A stretch of DNA of 64,000 nucleotides from Emydura subglobosa (taxonomy: Eukaryota; Chordata; Testudines; Chelidae): the NCBI GenBank assembly GCA_007922225.1, contig ML680088.1, positions 15,941,967-16,005,966 of the forward strand. Direction: 5' to 3'. Under the pieces are notes generated by a model, which was not told where the DNA came from, did no database searches, and worked only from the letters and a program-made list of their open reading frames with translations. This document shows positions 1 through 8,465 of this stretch, one piece after another. Position 1 is the stretch's first letter, and every line of letters starts with the position of its first letter. Position numbers and translations under genes: made by a program.

Positions 1-138
1 GTCTCCCGCCACAGACACAGCTACGCTGCTCGTTTAGGTGGTTTTATTCTCTAACACGGCCCCACAAGCACTCTGACAGCGGCACAGCGGTACCAATACA
101 GCCGTGCCGCCGTGAGTTTTAAGTGGAGACCAGCCCAA
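1..138. mobile_element. Truncated end of a non-autonomous DNA transposon
   Basis: The stretch ends in a 'GTGGAGACCAGCCC' type terminus, which resembles the 'GTAGACCAGGCC' terminus of the 29334-30279 element, after a GC-rich subterminal part with runs such as CAGCGGCACAGCGGTACC and CAGCCGTGCCGCCGTGAG. Subterminal motifs of this kind occur next to the 'TGTAGACA' ends of turtle hAT-type MITEs that I recognise. The other end lies outside the window. Superfamily is inferred, not proven. Confidence 0.4.
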
Positions 139-924
139 AGCAACCCTCAGCCGTTATCTTTCTGGAGTGCTGCAGGCTGATCTTCGGCTGCTCTTGCGCC
201 GTACTCTGGACAGGCTGCAAGGGAGGCTGGGGAATGGCTCGATGCTATATGTGAAAGGAGTGGGGGAGGCGGGAATCTGTCTGTGTGCCCCAGTATTTAC
301 CTCCCGGCCTGCCATAGGCAGCGGGTATAATAGGCTTGGGGAGGCTAAGCCTCCCTAAATAGCCACTGCCAGAAGCTCTTGCTCCATTCTAGATCCTGCT
401 CAGCCCCCTCACCTGAATCCCCCACCCACCGCTCCCACTCCCCCATGGACGCCGAGGCCGAGCAGGACACTGCTCTGCCTGCCCCAACCACATCATGTGC
501 ACCCAGGGAGGTGCAGGCAGGGCCTCCAAGCGCCTCCCCAGGGAAAGGGTTCTGCAGGGCTGGCAGCAGGTCGTGCACGCTGCCCCGGAGTCCCCCAGCC
601 TCGTGCTGGCCCCAGGCCACAGTCGCAGTGCAGGCTGCCCCTGACCTCCATGTGCTACCACTGGAAGAGTCGGCCTGGCCTGCCCCTGGCAGCCGCTTCT
701 GCATGTGGCAGACCCGGCCGGGGTCCAGCCCAGCACCGCAGCTATTGCCCTCCAGCGGGGCGGGGAGCGCAGCGTGGGGCCCAAAGCAGGCTGCAGCTCC
801 GGAGAGCAAAGGGCACCCACCCTCCTTGGCTGGTGGCACGGAGCCCAGCCAGTGCAGCCTCCTATCTCACAAGAGCTTTAAAAGCCTTCAGTAATTAATC
901 CCCATAATGCCTCTGACAGGGATC
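139..924. other. Unassigned GC-rich stretch, no gene recognised
   Basis: Relatively GC-rich sequence in which long open frames overlap on both strands (about 345-839 minus and 379-894 plus). Neither frame shows a recognisable domain. Open frames on both strands at once are what GC-rich, stop-poor DNA gives by chance. No splice context or promoter could be supported. Confidence 0.5.
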
Positions 925-1065
925 AGCAAGGGAAACTGAGCCACACGTGCCCAGTGACTCCCTCAGTGCTGCCCGGCACCCACCTGACCGAGCCAGGATT
1001 AGAACTCAGGCCCCCTGCCTGGGCTAAGGCCAGTAGCCAATAGCGTCGGCTTAGCCCTATAGCTA
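925..1065 (-). repeat. Possible MIR-like SINE fragment, antisense
   Basis: GGGAAACTGAGCCACACGTG followed by a 'GAGCCAGGATTAGAACTCAG' type segment is the reverse-strand order of MIR: the 'gaaactgaggcacag' part, then the 'gccaggattcgaacc' B-box complement. The middle is diverged, so the call is tentative. Confidence 0.42.
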
Positions 1066-1188
1066 CAGTGCTGCACGGTGTACAGGGTGTGCCTGGGTGC
1101 ACCCCTAACAACCGTACCTGCCATACGTACACGTAAAGGAAGGGGAGGAGGGGCTCTCATGGGCACATCCTGGGCCTAACTTTGCTCC

Positions 1189-1292
1189 GAGTGAAAAATC
1201 CGGATGGGAGGTGGGGGACAATAGGCACCTATAGAAAAGACAAAGCTCCAAATATCAGGCCTGTCCCTAAAAAACAGGACATCTGGTCACCT
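1189..1292. mobile_element. Mariner-like MITE remnant, same family as 63725-63842
   Basis: It carries GTGAAAAATCCGG, an 'ATAGGCACCTATA' segment and the right terminus GGACATCTGGTCACC followed by TA. The near-complete copy at 63725-63842 has the same blocks in the same order (GTGAAAAATCGGG, GGTGCCTATATAAGAC, GGACATCTGGTCACC). The left terminal repeat here is degraded. Confidence 0.65.
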
Positions 1293-1294
1293 TA

Positions 1295-2088
1295 GCACTT
1301 GCTAATCAAAATCAATAGGGTTGCTGGTGGTGAGTAAATGCTCACCGGAGGGCAGAACAGTTGGCTGGGAAAGTTGGCAATCATCCAAGGGTGCAGACAG
1401 CCATCGAAATGCCTGCGAGAGCAAATACCGCAGGAAAGTACAAGTTATTAAATGGAAATTAATGTGCAACCCCTGCCAAGGTTCCTCAGCGTGCTCAACA
1501 GCTCCCTGTCTCCCCAGCAAGCCAGAAAAGAAGATGGGAATAACTGGGATGTGTGTTAAGAATGAAGCCGGAGCGTCTGCCGTGGCGAGAGGAGAGATGG
1601 ATAAACAATGCTTGACCGAAAGAATCCCGCTATCCAACAGTATTTGGAGGGGGAACGTATGGGACTCAAGAGAAGGCACAAACACAAAGGGTTGGCGGGG
1701 CCTTGTTCAGCATCAAGCGATGTCTGATGGCACCGGAAATGTTCACATTCCGTGTGATTAAAGGTGGCTGAGATCCAGTCCTACAAGGACTGCCACGGAC
1801 CTTAAAAGAGGCCACTGTCCACCTTCCCTCAGCCGGGACTGAGCTGATTGGGAAAGAAATTTAGATGGACAGGTTAGTCCCACCCCTGAAGCAGCCAATC
1901 AGAAACCCAGGGGAGTAGGAAAATTCCTTCTTGCCCTCACGTATCTGTTCCTTTCTCTTTGCTAGATGAAGAGCAAACATTTCTTGTTTTTACTTCCTCT
2001 TTAGCTAACTAGTGGCAAGAAGCACTATATGATATTCCCTGCCCCAGAGGGGAATGGTGAGCATTAGAGGTGACCAGGAGCTTTTTGA
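1295..2088. other. Unassigned, no feature recognised
   Basis: Average-composition DNA with only short open frames (the longest is 146 codons at 1321-1761). No domain, repeat terminus or RNA gene was recognised. Confidence 0.4.
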
Positions 2089-2089
2089 C

Positions 2090-2395
2090 AACATGGTTTT
2101 ATTTTTTGCCAAAAGATACCGTCACATCAAAACAGAAACTGCTCACTGGACGGGGTTAGTTTAGATGCATTTCCCACCTCGAAAACCACGTGTTGAAAAT
2201 GTCTCAGTGTCCTGTTTGGACATCTTCAGAACAAAAAGATTTTTGTGTTTTGGGTTGAAATCCTTGTTTGTTTTTAAATGTTACGCCAAAAATAAAAAGA
2301 TCTGAATCAAAAGGAAATGTTTCAGAACATTTTTGAGATTTTTGCCTTTTTGTCCCGATTCAGCACAAGAATTTTTGTTGAAATCTCAAACAGCC
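2090..2395. repeat. AT-rich fold-back MITE-like block
   Basis: Dense runs of TTTTT, AAAA and motifs such as GGTTTTATTTTTTGCC, CAAAAAGATTTTTGTG and GAATTTTTGTTGAAAT alternate purine and pyrimidine tracts that can pair with one another. The same style recurs at 8180-8465, 17690-18655, 25200-25715 and 26830-26985, so this is a dispersed repeat type. Exact termini could not be fixed. Confidence 0.35.
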
Positions 2396-3118
2396 CCACA
2401 GGATGGGAAAACCCTTTCCTGCCCCACTGTCTTTAGCATTAATCCAATAATGTTTCTGGGGCAACAAGTCCTGGAGAGCAGCTGCGAAATTAAGAAGCAA
2501 TGTCTTGTGTGGCTAGATATGGTGACTGCAGAGACTTCACGCAGCTCAGAACTGTGCCTCTGTTTACAGAAAAGCTGCAGGCATGGCCAGAAACGTGGGG
2601 GCATGGTTCAAAAGCAGAATGCAGGAATTTTTCTTCTTCTTCTTGTGTTTTATGGCAAGGCATAAATTTTAAAATAATAATTCAATAATTAAAGTCTTTC
2701 CCCTTTCCCAAATGCAGGATTTCTGTATGCGGACTCCTGTTAAAAACACCCTCATGGACAGTTAGGAGCATATCCCACCTTGGGAGAATACTTGTAGGGG
2801 AACGTCAGGGGCTGGCTGGCCCTTTGAGGTACTTGCCCAGGAGTTAGCAGTCCCATGATGATCTGGCAATGTAAAGGCTCATTAGTGATTTCAGCTAGGT
2901 GTAATGGGGCTTAATTAGACTGACCCCAGCTGTGGTGGGGAAGCAGAGCAAGCAGAGCCTAAATAGAGCTGGGAACACAGTCCGCTCCCTAGAGGGATGG
3001 AGCTTGCCAATCAATCTCAGGTGGGAAGGGGGCTGGGCAACGACTATATTCATAGTGGTACAGCCCCATCTTTAATGATAAGCCAAGGGGGGAGGTTATG
3101 TGCTGTAGCAGGAGATGG
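2396..3118. other. Unassigned, no feature recognised
   Basis: No coding domain or known repeat was recognised. It contains a small TTCTTC run near 2630 and an AT-rich patch near 2660-2690. Confidence 0.4.
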
Positions 3119-3120
3119 AT

Positions 3121-3268
3121 TCGTGAGGCAGCATGGCCTAGCAATTAGGGGGCTGGGCTAGTCCTCAGTAAATTTATGTTTTACTCTTGGCTCTGCTATG
3201 AATCTGCTGGGTGAGCTTGGACAGGTCAGTTCCCCTCCCTCCCTTTCTCTGTCTTGCTCTATAGAGCA
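3121..3268 (+). repeat. MIR-type tRNA-derived SINE
   Basis: The order of segments matches MIR: a tRNA-related head (GAGGCAGCATGGCCTAGCAA), then a 'tggctctgctatgaatc' core, then GGGTGAGCTTGGACAGGTCA, then TTCCCCTCCCTCCCTTTCTC, matching the 'tgaccttgggcaagtcactt...cctcagtttc' core. The 3' LINE-like tail is eroded. MIRs are inactive ancient SINEs that borrowed L2 retrotransposition machinery. Confidence 0.78.
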
Positions 3269-3521
3269 GCAAACGTCTTTGGTGTATTCTAGACAGCAAA
3301 ATAAATGAGTTTAGTTTAAAAAACAAAAAAATGGATCAAGTTCAATGAGGCGGCTCCACAGCCACACCGAGGTCTTTGTGGCTATACCCTCCCCTGGAGT
3401 CTGCTGCTGGCCCTGTTGAAGGCCAGGACTCTTTCCTGCAAAAGAAGTGCCCTGCTCTGTGCAGGCAGCAGCCTCCCGTGTGCATCCTTTAACAGGCAGG
3501 GGGTAAGAGATGACGCTCTGG

Positions 3522-3594
3522 GGTGAAATTCTGACCCTGCTGAAACCAATGGAAATGTCGCCACTGACTTGAGAGGGGCCAGGATTTTAACCCA
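3522..3594. repeat. Short palindromic MITE
   Basis: The left arm contains GTGAAATTCTGACCC and the right arm GGGGCCAGGATTTTAACCC, which are imperfect reverse complements. The centre holds complementary 'AAACCAATGGAAATG' and 'CACTGACTT' parts. The same layout is seen at 30948-31014 and 24805-24876. Confidence 0.55.
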
Positions 3595-3599
3595 GTCTG

Positions 3600-4605
3600 T
3601 ACACAGGTGCAACAGGATGGCCAGCCAGAGGCCTCCCTTCCTCCAGCAGAGTAGGGGAGGTGGCAGGGAGAAGGGGCGCTGCTGGACTTTCCGAGGGAGC
3701 CCGACGTCGTCTTGAGGGCAAAAAGAATGAAGCCCAGATCCTCCCAAGCCGTGGCCGTGAGGCACCTCAATACCTGTGAGGATCTGGGCCTCAATCTCAA
3801 GGACATCCAGCGGGATTAGTAGGACAGCAGTGCGCCGCACCCGGCACACGGGTGGCTGAGGGCAGCCAGTCTGCACACAGCCCGGTGCAAGCCTGGCTGT
3901 GGGCACAGCCACTGGCCTGCTGTGCCCCGGGCCCGCCCTGCTTGGGAACTCTGGGCCGTTGCCCAGCAAGGGTTTTATTGCATTCCGGGCATGCCACTAG
4001 CCTCACAATCTAGCAGTTCCCTGATATTTTTTTTTTCTGTCCCAGCCCCTGCTCTTCCTTCACACATGCCCCAGTCACTGCAAGCCATTTCCCAGCTGGC
4101 TCTCAGGCCCTGGGACATGGCTTAGAGGAGAGAATCTTGCTCCTTGCCCCCTTTCCTATGTTTATTTCAGTCTCTTCTTTGCATCAGTTTCATGCCACAA
4201 AATTTTGTTATTTACCCCAATGTCTCTCTCCACCGTCAACATCGGAGACAGCTCACCCCACTGGTGAAAGAGTGGAGGACCGCTCAGGTGAGTTGCACTG
4301 TGTGGTCAAACCGCTCGAAATGCTGGTTAGATTAAAAACACAAGTGGGAATGAGATTTCACACCACATTTTTTAGACCTTCGTTCCAGGCTGGTTTCCCC
4401 CTACCCCACCCACCAGCTTCCAAAATTTCACTGAGGGTCCAAAAGCGTTGTATGGATTGGCTTGTGAAATCCACTCCCCGCTTGCACTGTCAGCATTTCT
4501 GCTGTCAGGGAGCCGTAAATCAAGAGCTGGGTAGAGATCGGATGATATACTCAAGCTCCGCCACAAGCTTTGGGGTTAGACGCTGTCACTTACGTAGCAG
4601 GGGAG
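3600..4605. other. Unassigned, no feature recognised
   Basis: No gene recognised. A 195-codon minus-strand frame (3382-3969) runs through the palindromic MITE at 3522-3594 and is therefore unlikely to be a protein. A T-rich run lies near 4028. Confidence 0.4.
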
Positions 4606-4609
4606 GATG

Positions 4610-4692
4610 GGCAGGAATCCCTGGGAGAAATCTACAGTTTGTGTCCTGCAGCAGGTCAGACTAGATGATCCTAATGCTCCCATCTGGCCTCA
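4610..4692 (+). repeat. CR1 LINE 3' end fragment, sense
   Basis: CAGCAGGTCAGACTAGATGA followed by TCCTAATGCTCCCATCTGGCC is the conserved final part of CR1 ('ggtcagactagatgatcacaatggtcccttctggcc'). Only the 3' untranslated end is present, the usual result of 5' truncation during target-primed reverse transcription. Confidence 0.8.
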
Positions 4693-5179
4693 GTAAGAGA
4701 GTTGAGTATTTCTCCCTGTGAGAAGTTGCTTGGTTTCAGACTTGGATACAGACCCATTTCTGGAGAAGACAAATGAGGAGTCATCTCTGCTTCAGTTTCA
4801 GCCAGTGCTGCTCTGTGAGACTCTGGAGCTATAACCCAGGAGTTTGACCCACCAGCCCTTGGCAAAGGAATTCTACTGAGGAGAGAGGGAGTCCATTGTC
4901 AATGAGGGGACTGGCTATGTCTTATCTCTCGACCACTACGATACAGTTGAACTTTGGGAGTAGAGGACAGAGGACATAGTAACAGCAAATACTTGCTTCA
5001 CAGATGTTCTGGGTATGATGAAAAGATCTTTGATCTGGAGATGCTCAGAGGGATTGCGGGAGTTCTCTTTTTCTTGTTACCCCAGTTCCCCTCCACTAAG
5101 CACACCAAACTCTTTCCTCTAATAATTTCCCAGTAATCCAACCCGCTATGAACCTTTGAGGCATTCCTCCCCCCACACA
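4693..5179. other. Unassigned, no feature recognised
   Basis: Short frames only; no known repeat segment was recognised. Confidence 0.4.
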
Positions 5180-5194
5180 CACTCCCTTATTGCA

Positions 5195-5234
5195 AGAGTC
5201 CAAGCTAGAGTGGAGAGGGTGCACAGAAAAGCAG
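5195..5234 (+). repeat. CR1 LINE fragment, upstream half of a split copy
   Basis: GTGGAGAGGGTGCACAGAAA corresponds to the CR1 segment 'ggagagggtgcagagaagagctac'. The CR1 text breaks here and resumes after 5697 with CTACCAAAATGAGGCAAAGG, so one CR1 copy has been split by the DNA at 5242-5690. Confidence 0.55.
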
Positions 5235-5241
5235 TGTGACA

Positions 5242-5690
5242 GAGCTTACTAAGCATTCTCTGCCCTTTGCTGGAGGCGTTGCCACCCTGACATACTTAAA
5301 GGAAAAGTATCACCTGGCAAAGAGGGGCAGGGAGTTTAGACCTAGAGAGGCTACTCTGGCTTTGTCACTGGTAGAACAAACAAGACTTGGTCCTCCAGTG
5401 GCTAGAAAGGCCAGGAGGAGGCAGTAGCCAATCAGGACCCAGCCAGAGGGATAAGAAGGCTTGCCTGCTTCTTCTGAGGGTGAATGCTGGGAGAAGCTGG
5501 GCTGGGAGGAGGAACTCTCTGTTCTTGACCAATACCCCTGGGCTTGACAAACTGACTGCACCCTCAGTTAAAGCAAGGAACAAAATGCTTGTTTGCTGTC
5601 GAGCTGAAAAGCCATTTTGGGCTGACTTTCAATTAACAGGTACAGGATGAGCCAGGGCTCAAGACATGTGACCCCTTGCTCCTGACCAGC
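5242..5690. mobile_element. 449-bp insertion splitting a CR1 copy, possible solo LTR
   Basis: The block sits between two pieces of one CR1 element and is bordered by a 7-bp direct repeat, TGTGACA, at 5235-5241 and 5691-5697. It contains a CCAAT-type motif (AGTAGCCAATCAGG) followed by GGGATAAGAAGG, compatible with a U3 promoter layout. Typical TG...CA ends fit only if the flanking repeat is taken as part of the element. It holds no coding sequence. A solo LTR is the best guess; another non-autonomous element is possible. Confidence 0.4.
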
Positions 5691-5697
5691 TGTGACA

Positions 5698-6128
5698 ATC
5701 TACCAAAATGAGGCAAAGGCTTGAAAAAATGCCTTGCAGTGAGAGAGTTAACAAGCTCTGTCTGTTCAGCTTCTCAAAAAAATCCGTTTTGGGGTAGAAG
5801 TACCTTCACAAAGAGACAATGCCAGGTAGCAAAGGGCTCTTCAATCTAGCAGAGAAAGGCAGAACAAGAAGTCAAAGCCAGACAAATTCAGAAAGAAGGC
5901 ACACATTTTTAACAGGGAAGGTGAATAACCAGGGGAAGAAGCTACCAAGGGAAGTGGTGGATTCTCCATCTGTTGGTGTCTTCCGCTCAAGCCTGGAGGC
6001 CTTTCTGGAAGAGCTGCTTTAGCCAAGCAGACGGTGTAGAGCTAAATACAGGGGTAACTGGCCTGTGTTAGACAAGAGATCAGTCTGGATGAGTTAATGG
6101 TCCCTTCTGGACTTAAACTCTCTGAATC
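5698..6128 (+). repeat. CR1 LINE 3' end, sense, downstream half of a split copy
   Basis: The sequence follows the CR1 3' order: GCCTTGCAGTGAGAGAGTTA, GGGCTCTTCAATCTAGCAGA, GCCAGACAAATTCAGAAAGA, ACATTTTTAACAGGG, TGGTGGATTCTCCATC, then ACAAGAGATCAGTCTGGATG and TCCCTTCTGGACTT. These correspond to the last RT-domain codons and the 3' UTR, and the copy ends near CTCTCTGAATC. Stops and indels show it is dead. It joins the piece at 5195-5234 across the inserted block. Confidence 0.88.
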
Positions 6129-7112
6129 TACTGTGGGGAGGAAAGCTAGAGGTGCTAAACTCCATCTGGTATTAGACTGTGGCTGTCCCAGGTGAAGAGT
6201 ATACGTTTTAAGTAAAAGGTGTCCAGGTACCACAGTGATGGGCAGTGTTTCCTGCTGTATGGTTAGTATTAGTTATTGAATATTCTTTAGGACTCGGGAC
6301 TGGGGGAGTCTGGTCTCCCTATTGGATACCAGGTGATTCTCAGACTTCACTGCACCCATTTCACATGGGACAGTCTCAGGGAAACCCTGTGGTGGAGTCT
6401 CATCTACAGACCTCAAATGGATTGTGTCAAAGTCACTGGCCTCCATGCTGGCCTCTCCCCTCCCCCATGTCTGACCTCATTACACACCCAAGATACGCTG
6501 CATCAGCCACTTTCACCAGGCAGTAAAAGAAGGAAGAAGGATATGCAGCAAGACGGCAATTGCACGGTGTGTAATGAGTCCAGTCCATCCATCTGAGACA
6601 GCTTAAACCCTGCAGGAATTTCAGCCACCCGGTGCCAAGGGGGGAGATGCAGTCTTGCATTCCAGAGATGGCTGCAGCTCTCTCTGTGTCCCCGGGGGAA
6701 TTGGGCCGATTAATCAATCCAGGAGGAAGATTCCTCAGGTGAGAAATGCTTTTCATGTTTTACTGATAAGGCGTGCCTTGGCAGTAAGACTGAAGGGCAG
6801 CGGGGAGGGAGAGAGAACTAGAAAAGGCCGACATCCCCTTTCTCAGAGGGCATCTTTGGAGAGCGGTCAGTTGGGTCTTTATCTCGTCTTCTGTCATTTG
6901 TTTCAAGGTCCTGGAATTTTCCTCCACCGTCTCTGCTTTATCTCTGTACTGGTTGTCTCTTCTGCTATCTGTCTGTCTCATTGGAAAACCTCCCCCCATC
7001 CCATACACACACACACCCCTCTCCTTCAGTTGGGGGTCCATCCTGGCGCAGGTATTCTGTATCACTTGGGTCAAGAGTCCCACATTGTGATAGAACAGAT
7101 CGGTGAGTGGGG
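6129..7112. other. Unassigned, no feature recognised
   Basis: Overlapping frames on both strands (for example 6655-7215 plus and 6760-7176 minus) show no domain. A short CA run lies near 7004-7016. Confidence 0.4.
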
Positions 7113-7114
7113 TC

Positions 7115-7350
7115 TCCAGTGTGATGGAGGGGACTCGGAGATTGGAGTCTGGTTCCTGGCCCTGCCACAGCCTCACTGTGTGGGTCTGGGTGAGTCACTT
7201 AATCTCCGGGTGTAAAATGGAGACAATTTTGTCTCTTTAGACTCTAAGCTCTTCGGGAGAGGGACTGTCACTCATGGATTTATTTGTATGGGAGCCTGAA
7301 CTCAGCTGGGGCCTCTTGGCGCTATCAGAATAGGAAGAGTGATACTGAGG
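7115..7350 (+). repeat. MIR SINE with L2-type 3' tail
   Basis: The core reads 'gagtctggttcctggccctgcc', then GGGTCTGGGTGAGTCACTTA and ATCTCCGGGTGTAAAATGGA, matching MIR. It is followed by the tail GACTCTAAGCTCTTCGGGAG, GAGGGACTGTCACTCATGG and GGGGCCTCTTGGCGCTATCA, the same tail module seen at 18395-18530, 33300-33418, 36446-36560 and, inverted, at 40888-40970. The tail is what L2 machinery is thought to recognise. Confidence 0.8.
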
Positions 7351-7683
7351 AACTGTCGGCTTCTTCTGGAAATAGATGTTGCAGTGGCACTTTGGCGGCC
7401 ATGCTCTGAGAAGTAGCATTTCACTTGTTTGAGAAGGTGTCTTGTTTAATAGCTCAGTGGCAATTTTTTCTCTTCAGCTGTCAACAGCTTTCTCTGTTTG
7501 CTTGGCCCGCATTCTCCACCACCGACTGGGCAGACCGAGAGCTTCGATCACTCTTCTGACAGCGCCTCTGATGACTGACGTGAGTCACAGTTTGCCCCAG
7601 CAACTCAGAAATCAAGGGAGCGAGGGGCTTACAAATAGAGCAGCAGTTAGTTGGCCTAGTGGCTGGTGGACCAGAACCCCCGC
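7351..7683. other. Unassigned, no feature recognised
   Basis: No repeat terminus or coding domain recognised. Confidence 0.4.
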
Positions 7684-7800
7684 TCATGTAAATTGGTGTA
7701 GCTCCGTTGGAATCAATGGGCCCCATCCCCTGTTGGTGAAAGTTGGCATCACTCAGTTGAAATCAGTGGAGTTGACTTTCATCAGAATCAGGCCTCAGGT
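7684..7800. repeat. Palindromic MITE of the 'GTAAATTGGTGTAGCTCC' type
   Basis: TGTAAATTGGTGTAGCTCCG, then TGGAATCAATGGGCCCCATC, a centre, and then TTGAAATCAGTGGAGTTGAC with 'ATCAGAATCAGGCCTCA'. The two halves resemble each other in inverted order. A closely related copy lies at 16974-17062. Confidence 0.5.
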
Positions 7801-8165
7801 GTTCAGAGTTGTGTTCTCTCTCTCTCGCTTTCTCCCTCTCTTTTCCTTGGTGTTTCTTTATCATCTAATTCTTCTACCCTGGTTCTTGTTTTCCTTCAAC
7901 TACTTCTTTCAAACGACCCCCTTGATCACGACTTGTCCCACTTCCAGCCTTTCCACAGAGCTGAAGCTGCCTTTCTGCAAGGTCCACCCAACCACAGCAC
8001 CCTTTCTTTACTGGTTCATCTCCTCTGCAGTGTTGCAATTGACACAGTCCAACCTGGTCAGGTGGCACAGTGTGCGGGAATCTTGGGCATTTTGCTGCCT
8101 CTGTTTTGCTTCTCCTTGTCTAACCTTCTCCATCTCGCTCCAATTTCTAGCCAGTTTCCTAGATT
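7801..8165. other. Pyrimidine-rich stretch
   Basis: The plus strand is rich in CT and TTC (for example CTCTCTCTCTCGCTTTCTCC). Low purine content removes stop codons, which helps explain the 248-codon frame 7442-8188. No domain was recognised in it. Confidence 0.5.
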
Positions 8166-8179
8166 CATTAAATACTAAA

Positions 8180-8465
8180 GCTGACTGAATATTTTTCACC
8201 CAAACTATTTTTTTGAGGGGAAGATGGCTTTTTGGTTAAACCAAAAGCATCTCAGTTTTCGTAAGGAATGTCTTTTGGATTTTCATAAAAAATCTGAAAA
8301 ACAATTTTTTCCCCCAGCTCTCAGTAGTTGAAAACTAAAGATGTATGTGTGGTTTGGTTTTTTTTAAAGGAAAACCTAAAATTCTGCAAAAAAAAATTGA
8401 TGAAAATGGGGAAAAGAAGTCTTATTCAAAGAAATGCAAAAATGCATTTTTGACCAGTTCTGACA
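8180..8465. repeat. AT-rich fold-back MITE-like block
   Basis: Contains GAATATTTTTCACCCAAAC, GGCTTTTTGGTTAAACCAAA, CATAAAAAATCTGAAAAAC and TTTTTTTTAAAGGAAAACC. Complementary A- and T-rich pieces alternate as in 2090-2395 and 25200-25715. Borders are approximate. Confidence 0.38.

Noticed and set aside
379..894. 171-codon frame with an opposite-strand frame of similar length
   Set aside because: Both strands open at once in GC-rich DNA points to chance, and neither product is recognisable.
3121..3268. tRNA-like box considered as a tRNA gene
   Set aside because: It lacks a full cloverleaf and continues into the MIR core, so it is a SINE head.
3382..3969. 195-codon minus-strand frame
   Set aside because: Crosses the palindromic repeat at 3522-3594, and another long frame overlaps it on the same strand.
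7442..8188. Longest open frame (248 codons, plus strand)
   Set aside because: It runs through the palindromic MITE at 7684-7800 and a pyrimidine-rich tract that lacks stops. No domain was recognised.
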